Shown: positions 48,301-57,539 of the stretch, one piece after another | Layout: each line of letters starts with the position of its first letter | Numbering within the stretch: the first letter of the stretch is position 1 | Assembly (NCBI RefSeq): GCF_003073045.1 | Contig: NC_037599.1 | Coordinates: 18,604,555 to 18,668,554 of the forward strand | Length of the DNA: 64,000 nt | Direction of reading: 5' to 3' | From: Pomacea canaliculata | Lineage: Eukaryota > Mollusca > Gastropoda > Architaenioglossa > Ampullariidae | Made by a program: the position numbers and the translations under genes | Notes under the pieces: generated by a model | Told to the model about the DNA's origin: nothing | What the model saw: the letters and a program-made list of their open reading frames with translations, nothing else | Databases searched by the model: none

Positions 48301-51300
48301 TCCTGAATCACTATGTACTCCATGAAGAAAATGGAGTACTATTAAATAACCATCAACAGTCAACCCTGTGAAACAAGTGGCGCCTGCCACTAAAAATCTT
48401 CAATTATGCAATTAAACCTCAAACTAAGGATCACCCAAAAGCTAATTCAAGCACATTACCATGCACCATCAGTATTGTTGACTGGCCATTTTTCCAATTT
48501 CCCCTCATAAAAATGACTGTGCAAATCAAGGACAAGCAGAAAATAATGATATATTTTAACCTCACTCCAAAGCCAACAATTACAACTAATTTCTATCACT
48601 ATTAGCCATCCAGTTAAAAGCATAAAAACTTATATTACTAGCATTCTAAGTAAATATCAACATGGACCAGGGACTGATATTGCATTATGTAATTCAAATT
48701 TCTCAGTACCATAAACGTGCCTAATTACAATAGATAACAAATATGAAATGGAAAACACATTTGAAAAACGCCACAACAAACCTCCTTGCTGCTCATGCTC
48801 TCTATCTTGCTAAGTCGGGTTGCCAATGCATCGACAAAGCCCTTAACTGACACCTGGCATTCAAGCACTAATGCACGCAACCATTCCATGACATCCAGTT
48901 TAAATGCCACAGATGGTATTTCTGGGGAAGAACCCCAAAGGCGATGGCGTAGTAGTGTGACTGTGTCACTCTCACATGAGCAGAATTCAAAAGTAAACAG
49001 CTGTGGGCCACCTAGACATAAACAAGCATGTTTTCATTGATGATGCAGCAAACCATACCATACCTAGAACATAATTTTTACTGTCATTTTGTTTTCTTCT
49101 TACAGTACATGTTTATATTTTTACCTCTCATTCCAATCACACTGATTTCCCTTGTACGTTTTGCACAAGATGGTACCTTGTGATTGCTATGCACAAAAAC
49201 AGGCAAGTTGGCTGCATATGGCACAAAACAATATCCCTAGGGAAAAACAAAACAAAACAGAAAATCCATTAATAACGCTCATGTACAAATGAAGTAGTCA
49301 AACATGCAGTCCATATAAATACTTTGTTGCAGGTGTGGTTGCCCCTGAAACCCCAAATACTAAATGTTCCTTACATTCCATATTTCTGGACTATGAAATG
49401 CAGCATTCTTGTGACGATCTACAAAATCCTCCTCACAGAATAGTGCATTGCTGCCACAATCCAAGCAGCGGATTGTTGGTAAATTTAAACCACAGCAGAT
49501 ACACTGGCTTCTATCTGGAACAGCACACAGCTCAGTGTGCACAACCAGCAGTTCGTGGCATATCTTTTCCCATTTGTCAGCACGATTTACTTTCTTGTTC
49601 CAGTAAGAGCTTGCTCCATTTTCAAGATCTACAATTATGAGAAGAAAGTATATTACTTTTAACAATCCTGTGTATGCATTTTTTGACACTGGTTTAATAT
49701 AGCAATCAGAGATGCAGAGATCCTGATGAAATAACAATAAAAATGCAAAATTTGCAAAGAGAGCTGAGAGTAACATGATATTGCAAAAGGAAGGATGTGA
49801 AATAGGGCTAGCATTATGGGAGAGGTTGTTGATAATAATATTAATAATTATAAGTAGGAATTTGTAAAGAGCAATATCTCACCCTAAGGCCAACTTATTG
49901 TGCTGAACAAGATCATCAAATAGTAACAAAGATGTACAACAAGTTAACAAAAAGTAACATAGATGTAGAACAAAATAGTAACAAAGATGTAGAAAGAAGA
50001 ACAATGCGAGGACTTGCTGCGTTCCGACAGTAAAGGGCGAAAACGCAGCAGAAGCACATGTAAACACATTAATCCAACACTTTTACCCAAATTGAACCAC
50101 CAAAACAAAACATAAACAATATCAAGGAGAGCAGATCCTCTCAGCCTGCTAGGCGAAGGGACAAAACTCTCTCATAATAATAATATTAATAAGCAAGAAA
50201 AATAAATAAAATAAAACTGTCTACGTATTACTAAAAAAAGTTCAGAAAGGGAAGATCCTTCATACATACCTACGGGCATAGGCTCAACATCAATGGATGA
50301 TGTTGTCTGGATCGGTTGTTGGGAGGAAGCAGCAAAAACTGTATGTAAACACAACAGTCCAACACTTTTACCCAAATTGAAGCACCAAAACAAAACATAA
50401 ACAATACAAAACAAAACATAAGCAATATCAAGGAGAGCCGATCCTCTCAGCCTGCTAGGCGAAGGGACAGAAGTCTCTCATAATAACAATAGTAATAAGC
50501 AAGAAAAATAAATAAAATAAAACTGTCACCCTATTACTAAAAAAAAAGTTCATAAAGGGAAAATCCTTCATACATACCTACGGCCATAGGCTCAACATCG
50601 ATGGATGATGTTGTCGGGATCGGTTGCTGGACGGAAGCAGCAATAACTGTGTCTGGCTGGGAGGGAGCAGCAGAAACTGTGTCTTTTTTCTTTCCCTTAT
50701 TCTCTTTAAGGGTTACCCATCGCCCTGTCAAGTTGTTGTAAATCTTCACTATCTTTGCGGGTTGCTTTTTCTTCTTTTGTCTGATCTTGAAATACGACAT
50801 TGTACCTACACATGAATACTGAAACTAAATACAAGTTTCAAAATACAACAGAAAGAGCAACAGTGCAATAGTGGGTGTCTAATACGAGATATGACATTCG
50901 TAACGAATTTTTCTTACCTGTATAAGAAATACAAAACTATCCTTATTGTTCACGAACGAAAAAAGGAAACCGGAAGTATGGCCTATGTATGTATAGGATG
51001 CATGCTGGTTTACAGAAAAAAACAAATACAGAGAGAAAAGGACCTATAACTATACAGACTTTTTAGTTATGAGGACTTTTTTTAAATTATGCAAAACAAA
51101 ATTGGCGATGTCTATGCAGCATCGATTCATTCATAAAGCCTACAAAGCAAACAACACCGCCATATTGGATATGATCTTAGTTTGGCGGTGCATTTCGATT
51201 GGTTGTAGCTTCGAGCTTTATGGGATGATGTTTCTGCCTAGAAGATACGATAGTTGATGACGAGTACGACTACGATATTTGTCTGATTTTTGTGTCACCA

Positions 51301-52034
51301 TCTGGGATATGAGCAAGACAATAAGTGTGCATCATCATCATCATCATCATTATTATCATCATTACTACTACTACACTGTATCTTCCTCTAGGTTTGCAAG
51401 CATCCATTATTTTAATGGTTTTGTTGCGCCATGGTTGGAACACTAATTCACTAAAGTTCAGTGTTAGAATTCGCAGTAGACCTGTTATCGGTTGTCTTGG
51501 CAACACAAGCACTTAACGCCTTGGGTGCGAGGCTCATGAGGACAGAGATTAGGTTAACTTTGTGTGAGCAGACGGCGGGGTGCTGTAAGAAATCTGCGCT
51601 CCATTCTACAGCAATCGATGCTAGTCTTACTGACCAGGAAATTTATTGATAAACACAAACTCGGAGAGGCAGTTAGACAAGTTAACGATCCCCTACTTGG
51701 AGACCGAGGGTTAAACAAGCGCGGCGGGGCCTGCTGACGCGGGCTATAAATCGCCATTAAATTGCCATCATGAAAAATGTTCCCTCCCTCTCCTCGGAAC
51801 AGATCGAAACTCGCCTCTGAAAGCGGACTCTTGCCGTTGGGGGTATGATGCTTATCTATATTTACAGAGACAAGCACCAAAAGATGGAACATGCATGTAG
51901 ATTTGTTGCAGGAGTGCGTGCAAACCTGTGGCTACTGGAAGACCTCGTGCGAAGAAAAGAAAAGAAAACAAAACAAAACAAAAGGCTTAAAATCTTCCTG
52001 TCAGTGAAAGTATTTTTTGCAGACCCAATCAAGC

Positions 52035-52065
<31 letters not shown>

Positions 52066-53399
52066 CAAACGCCCAAATAAATAATAAAAATCCAAACAAA
52101 CAACAACAACAACAACCCATAAAACAAAACCAAAAAACCCCCACAAAACCCCCAAACATCCACCGTTAAAAAAAACCCAAAGGAAAACAGAAACCAGAAC
52201 CCAAACGGGTTTATTTCATTTATAAATTACTAATCAGTGGCGTAGGAAGATGCTCGACTTTGTGGGACATGGAGGGAATGGGGGAAAAACTCCACATTGA
52301 ACGACGTTCGCACATTAAGATAGAAAGTAGGTGGTACGTGAGTACAGTCACACACACACACACTACACAGGGGTAGAATCACAACACATGCTGCTTCTAG
52401 TGTTAAACGGCAAAACAAGAAACAAAATATTGAAAAATGACTCACCTGGTTATCGCAATCACAATAAATATAATATTCAGAATGAGATAAACTTTATAAT
52501 CATATTAATCACATTCAAGGTTTGCAAGTTATTGTGTGATAAGAAGTTCCCCCTCCCCCTCCGCATCTTCTTTGATTAATGTCTTTGTTTTGTAGTAAAG
52601 TAGAGTTTCTTTTTCCTTTCTTTGGATCGAGGGCTAGATGTAAAAACGTTAACCTTTTCTATTCTGTTACTTTTGTAAATAAAGATTCGTCTCTCTCTCC
52701 CCTTAATATCTTTTTTGATTGGACGGTGACCCCAAACTGGTTTCTGCGCCACTGCTAATTAAAATCGGAGTGAATAAATGTGAAAGCTCAAGAATTCAAA
52801 CAATCGACATCCTTATCTGTTCATAGAAAGTACGAATCTTTATTAGTCCTGGTCTGTTCTACTCCCCGTCCTTCAACTCTCATTTGCTGTTCTTCTATCA
52901 TCCACCCGAAGACAAATCACCATATTTATTCTTTTACAAATGTTGATGAAAACTGGTGTTTCAAACTGACACCCCTCGCACGTTCGCTGACCTGAAATGC
53001 CCCTTTGTCTCCACAGGGCTTTTCTTCATGTGCTGGGGTCCCTACGTCATCCTCAACTTCTGGTCAGTCAACAACGAAACCAAGCCCATCCCTTACTCCG
53101 CAGACCTCTTCACGACCCTTCTCGCCTTTGCCAACAGTTGTGTCAACCCAGTTCTCTTCGTTTTGCTCAACAAGGATTTCCGCCGTCGAGTGCGCATGCT
53201 TGGCCGGAAGTTGATGCCATGTTTGGGCCATCGACAACCCAGCGACGCTACAGATAACGGTTTGTCAGCCGTTCACACGCGACTAGAAGCAGACGACGCC
53301 ATGATGAGGTCGCAGGAAAGGGAAGTTGCTCGCAGAGCAGAAGTAAGGACTGGACATAAACTTTCGGGTTCCTCCTCTTTAAGGGTGGCATGGCAATGA
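39394..53399 (+). CDS. Orphan class A (rhodopsin-like) G protein-coupled receptor
   Basis: Seven-helix plasma-membrane receptor of 477 residues from four exons: 39394-39660, 40617-40792, 41758-42365, 53017-53399; phases agree. The N-terminus has an NTS glycosylation site. TM1 holds GMLGNVLMVYAV, TM2 LLINLAVADLM. Before TM3 is the disulphide cysteine (PDSLCII); TM3 ends AIAVDRY. Extracellular loop 2 has PICNPVW with the partner cysteine. TM5 is followed by a long intracellular loop 3 of roughly 110 residues rich in Ser/Asn/acidic residues. TM6 has FFMCWGPY (CWxP) and TM7 NSCVNPVLF, an NPxxF variant of NPxxY. No retinal-binding lysine is seen at the usual TM7 site, so it is not an opsin. The style recalls amine-receptor-like and GPR161-like orphans, but the ligand is unknown. 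The start Met was chosen as the first in the open frame. Intron 3 is 10.65 kb and full of mobile DNA. Confidence 0.9.
39930..40170. repeat. Degenerate tandem repeat in GPCR intron 1
   Basis: Around seven or eight imperfect copies of a unit like AATATCTTTACCTGTCTTT, spaced roughly 25-35 bp; pyrimidine-rich on +. Confidence 0.6.
40380..40394. repeat. Poly(T) followed by (GAT)n
   Basis: A T run leads into a short GATGATGATGAT stretch in GPCR intron 1, ordinary low complexity. Confidence 0.7.
42633..42682. repeat. (GACA)n microsatellite
   Basis: About twelve GACA units with one GCCA interruption, in GPCR intron 3. A second array of the same unit lies at 57492-57539. Confidence 0.95.
42684..44680. 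other. GPCR intron 3, left part, nothing firm
   Basis: No exon or element was recognised. Short ORFs around 43016-43342 look like chance. Confidence 0.4.
44690..45580 (-). pseudogene. Relic of an uncharacterised repeat-associated invertebrate protein family
   Basis: Minus-strand pieces recall a widespread family of uncharacterised proteins (seen by me as predicted proteins of aphids, Hydra and others; probably mobile-element derived). Marks include GRPLHWFICSLHLNELSF, a GPIGNKL block, SNDQAYLTKMITAIRSGSIS, and EKPGPMSRARWVISASRICR. The order along the strand matches the family, but the reading is interrupted several times, so it is broken. It lies antisense in GPCR intron 3. A 29-bp inverted repeat brackets its upstream third. 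The transposon class is unknown to me, and the family assignment rests on memory of the pattern. Confidence 0.6.
45281..45583. repeat. 29-bp inverted repeat with ~245-bp spacer
   Basis: The left arm 45281-45309 (GCCTGTGCCTTGTTCCAATG...) and the right arm 45555-45583 are reverse complements with one mismatch in 29. No target duplication flanks the arms, so a MITE is not supported; a fold-back or inverted partial duplication is more likely. Confidence 0.8.
46630..46800 (+). mobile_element. tRNA-derived SINE
   Basis: The head carries an A-box-like TGGGGCAACGG, the phrase GTTAGCGCCTGTCACC, and a B box GGTTCAGATCTCG (46688-46700), followed by a non-tRNA body (GTATGTGACATCTGTTTACAG...). Head plus unrelated body is the layout of tRNA-type SINEs. 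The 3' end is not sharp. Confidence 0.65.
47140..47393 (-). pseudogene. Second copy of the CxC2-like exon (duplicate of 49375-49628)
   Basis: Same 254-nt exon as at 49375-49628 with a handful of changes (for example DCSSNALFCEEDFVEHHK against DCGSNALFCEEDFVDRHK). Its acceptor and donor are kept. Homology runs beyond the exon on both sides (about 47078-47620 against 49312-49830). It cannot be spliced in frame after the exon at 47732-47806, so it is a partial duplicate or a piece of a second element. Confidence 0.75.
47732..50800 (-). mobile_element. KDZ-type DNA transposon relic (CxC2-like cysteine cluster)
   Basis: A spliced minus-strand reading can be followed through exons 50800-50578, 50338-50270, 49628-49375, 49236-49125, 49011-48782, 48101-47973 and 47806-47732 with agreeing phases. 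The first part is basic (RQKKKKQPAK). The third exon has the cysteine cluster CICCGLNLPTIRCLDC plus LFCEEDF..H....FHSPEIW, the layout of CxC2-like clusters found with Kyakuja-Dileera-Zisupton transposases. Later exons give TFEFCSCESDTVTLLRHRLW, SPEIPSVAFKLDVMEWL, and DDGTGCPACH, typical of the N-terminal half of KDZ transposases. The catalytic part is not found downstream, so the element is incomplete. Terminal repeats were not located. It lies antisense within GPCR intron 3. Confidence 0.7.
50050..50640. repeat. ~306-bp tandem duplication inside the KDZ relic
   Basis: The phrase CAGCCTGCTAGGCGAAGGG recurs about 306 bp apart (near 50143 and 50449), and flanking sequence on both sides is also repeated. 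A third partial copy starts near 50045. The unit includes a 69-nt exon encoding QTTSSIDVEPM. Confidence 0.85.
52040..52065. repeat. Poly(A) tract
   Basis: 26 consecutive A followed by A/C-rich simple sequence to about 52200; possibly an old retroposon tail. Confidence 0.8.
52235..52754. mobile_element. 520-bp MITE with 5-bp target duplications
   Basis: The left end CAGTGGCGTAGGAA and the inverted right end CAGTGGCGCAGAAA match at 12 of 14 positions. CTAAT flanks both sides exactly (52230-52234 and 52755-52759). No protein is coded. Left terminal sequence (TAGGAAGATGCTC) is shared with the 164-bp element at 26488, so both belong to one family. The assignment to hAT5-type is inferred from the CAGTGGCG start and 5-bp duplications. 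Confidence 0.85.
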
Positions 53400-54109
53400 T
53401 ACTGACCTGCATAGGTTTGACCAGTTCTAGAACCATGGGTGAATTTACCCGGATATTCATTTTTCATTAAGATTACTTCTTTATTTGTGAAGAGAAACAA
53501 AGTTCTTGACTAGATGTCATCGTCGACGACTTTCAACAATTTTCCCCATTACAGAATTGCCTTGTCAGTCGTTTTCATGGGGTGTTGTTATGGGTGGGGT
53601 GTGAGGGGAAGATTGGTACTTATTTACAGCCCCAAAACTGGGCAGGTGCATGCTGGGACGGTACCGTGAAGTAATCAATCAACGGAAGAGAAAGAATGTG
53701 TTTGTAGGGGACATTCTATGAGCTGGAGCAGCTACTTCTCCTGTTCATCTTCGCACCGATCAACCCTACCCCTCTTCCCTCCCTATCTTCATTGGTTACC
53801 CAGACACATTCACTTCACTGTTTCGTGTCAGGAAATTGTGGCATTGCAGCAAAGAAATCGACACTTTCGGGATGCATTTATTAAAGATGAGAGGATATGA
53901 CTTATAGATATATGTGGAAATGTTGTCGACATCCGTTCCCTCTTGCTGGGATTGATTCAGGGGGACGCTTGTCGTTGTTTGTGTAATGTGCCAGATGTAT
54001 GTGGACAGGAACACCCATCTAGTGTTTGATGAAGTCATAAAGACAGACTACCATCGACCAAGAATGGGGCCTCGTGTATCTCGTGATACACTGAAAAAGG
54101 CTCTGGACG

Positions 54110-54115
54110 AATAAA
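54110..54115 (+). terminator. Candidate poly(A) signal of the GPCR gene
   Basis: AATAAA 710 bases past the GPCR stop; the first clear one on the + strand. Confidence 0.4.
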
Positions 54116-54119
54116 AAGA

Positions 54120-55514
54120 AGATAGGATAGGAGTGGAGAGATTGAAAGGTTCAGAGGGCTTGCAAAAAGTTTGCCTTTTTTTTTTATCTAGTCCTTGTCC
54201 TACAGAGGGGAAAGTATCACAAAATAATTCAATAATAAGAATCATGGAGTACCAAGAAACCTTTCTGTTAAAATTTCTGTTAACGTCCAAGAGAATATAT
54301 TGTTTGTGCGTATTTATGTAATTAGATGCACATAAAGTTGTGATGTGTTCACTTCTGTAATGACAGTTGAAATGGAAGTTTGATGTTGGTTCTCATTCTG
54401 GCCCAACGAAGTGGTCAGAGGTTTGGACTCAAATATTTCAGTACTTGTGTTTTTTGAACATTGTAGACATTCTCTGGATTGCAGGAATTGTACAGAGTTG
54501 TCAGAAACGGTTAATCTGTCAACATAAGTGTTAATTCGTTAAGGGTTATTGCAGCCGTGGAACTGTGTATCCGTATTTATTGAGAGAGAAAGAGAGACTG
54601 TGAGTGTGGAGAGAGAGAGAGACTGTGTGTGGGTGGATGATGACCATAAAACTTACATGAACCGTCACCAGTGTGAAAAGATCGTTATGATATGCGAATC
54701 GGACAGGGGCAACTGGAGGTCATCGAGGTGATTATCATTGCCCGTGAACGTGACCATGGACGTCTGAAGACCACCGACATCTGTAGATCATCGTGATGAT
54801 AATCATGACCATGTCCATCTGAAGATCATCGTCATACTTATCATTCTCATTTCCTGCCCTGGCAACCAAAAGAACGATCATCAGGGAACACGGACCCCGT
54901 AGTCTGATGGGATTGACCCAACAACAGGCGTCACCGAGGCTACTGTCCCGGATGTTTAATCGTCTTCTCGTTGTCTCACATCTTTTCACTAACTCAGAAC
55001 GAGGATCATGCGACTGGAAAAAATGGCGTCGGCTGGTTTCTATTTCGTAAATCGAAGGCAACCAATTTGCTTGGGACTGTACTTGAATTTAATGAAAAAC
55101 ATTTTTTCCGGCTGTAGCTCTGGAGAGTTTGATCGAACATCATTAGGTGAAGAACCATAGATACTTTTCTGCTGACCAAGTAATTCCGCATTGTAAATTA
55201 ATCTGACAGACTTGAGCAAAACGTTGAGCTATTAAAGTCCTCAGGGAAATTCTCTTTCTTACAGCTTCTTTTGCAGAAAATGGAAGTTTCTGGACGTTAG
55301 TTACACAGCAGGCGCGCACGTGTGTGTGTGTTCGAGCGCGTGCGTAAGCAGTCCTTTAATAACTGAGTGTAGCAAAGCACAAGATAAAAGTTCACGCTTG
55401 GAACCTACTTGTGATGGTGCAAACTATAAATGCTTAGATACTTGTCAGGAAGTTGACCTCCCACCTGTGTTGGTGAGCTCCCCATAAAGACCCCCCAACC
55501 TTCACCCTAACGCA
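54120..55514. other. Gap between convergent GPCR and CCDC78
   Basis: GA-rich simple sequence (54583-54625) and two loose copies (period about 60 bp) of a CATGACCATG..CATCTGAAGATCATC phrase at 54750-54830. No gene seen. It must contain the CCDC78 3' UTR on the minus strand. Confidence 0.45.
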
Positions 55515-57491
55515 TTACTTAGAATCATCTTCAAGTTTGTACCAGTTAGTCTTGGCATCGGTTTCGTGTGCAGTCAGCTCGCCGGACAAACACAAAGACC
55601 GATCTGAATGACTAAACTGGTCATTTCTGAATGGCTTCATTGAAGTGTATTCGTCTGGCATCCGCATCTTGCTTTTCTTGCCCATTTGCAAAACAGTTAC
55701 AACTTTTCTATCGGCAGGTCTGAGAATGTTCTGTAATTCTTCGCTACAAAAAAAGTGAGGGAAACTGTTGGCTGTTATCGGATTGATGTAAAAGGAGGGA
55801 TAAAAAAGTCTAAGGCCTCTCGTAATCAATACAGCCGTTCATATGGCAACATCGCCGTGGAACACAAGAGGGTACAGAAACTGATTTGACACCAACACGA
55901 CCGCAGCGGGCAAAACCAAATCAAGTTACAAGTTCTCCCATGCGTAGCCAGCGAGCCAGATGCAGGGAGAGAGAGAGAAAGAAAGAGAGAATGGCGCCTG
56001 AATTATCTGGAAAACGACATTCGACACGCACGCCTCTATAAATACACTTTTCTCGCACACCGAGCCATATCATGTATCCATTTATTGTTTTTTCGTGTAC
56101 ATAATCAGCTAGTTCAGCTCAGTTCAACTCGTTAGCGGACAGGCTACCGCCTGCAAGTGTCTTTAACTGGGTGGGTGGCGGCTGTGGTATAAACAGAGGC
56201 GACACGCGCAGGTCATTAGGTCATGCAGGTCACAGGAGGCAAGTATTACAATGTAAATTGAAAATTGCAGTAAGATAAGAGTAACAAGTATTACAGCCCA
56301 AGATACCTATTACAGCCTAAGATAAGAGTTGCAACGTATCATCGGTATTTCATGGTATGATGTGTGAGGTAAGTATTGCAACGCAAGATAAGATATTACA
56401 ACATAAGAAATATTAATTACCACATAAAATGAAAATTACTTCGCATAATTATTACAACGTAACAAGTATTACAAACAAGAAAAGAATCCAACGTAACCTA
56501 AATATTATAATGTAGTGTAAGAATTCCAAAGTTACATCAGAGCAATGTGAAAGTATCCTGAAGTAGCGAACTGTTAGCTAGTACCTCTAGCTTGGCAATA
56601 TATTACTTTGTGTATGTCATCTTCATATTTACATCAGCACCATTGCCCTGCTACACACACACCAGTCGAGGTTCCACAATTACCAATCACATTATTTTAC
56701 ATCAGCAAGGTGCAGCTTCTTCACATTCAGTCAAAGTGTCGAGACCCTGTGTACAGCCCCAATCTTGGCGAAGTTTTCGCTCAGAGTCATCGTTTGTTAA
56801 TTCGACTGCGAGGACCTCTGTCGGTGAGAATCAGGCCATCTTCTGACACACCAATCATTTTGCGCAGTCGGACAATTTCTTGCTTGTACCTGCAGTGCGC
56901 AAAAAATCTCATATATATACACACGTGTTGGAGTTAAGTGGAAATCAAAACCATGAGTTAACCAAAGGAAGACAATGAACAGCAACGAAAATGGTTCTTG
57001 GTATTCAAAAGCTAGCATTTGTAGACCCACTAAATATGATTAGGAAACCCACTTACAAACAGAGGACAAAATATGAATTTTAAAACACACATCCACACCC
57101 ACACAGAGACACAATCGTAAATGACACGGTTATAAGCCGGACATTTTATGCAAGGACGAGACGTACATCTGCAGTATATTCACACAAACAGGAAGTGCCT
57201 ACCGCTTTTTTTTTTTTTTGCAAATGGAGAAACAACTTTAGAACGAAAGTATTGTGAAGTGTGATCAACATTTTATCCACTATTCTGGCTAAAGTGCAAG
57301 CGCTTGTCTCTTTCAAAATGCCCAGTGTTTAACGGCTCTGCTGCCGCCATTTACAGCAAATGAAAACCGGAAGTAGACTAGCGTTAAAAACGGTCAATCG
57401 AAAAATGGTAAATTACCTTTAAGCGAAGCTGAATAATGGTCTGTCCTACAGTCTTTTGATCCGCCTTCTTGTGCGAAGTATGAGAAAGAGA

Positions 57492-57539
<48 letters not shown>

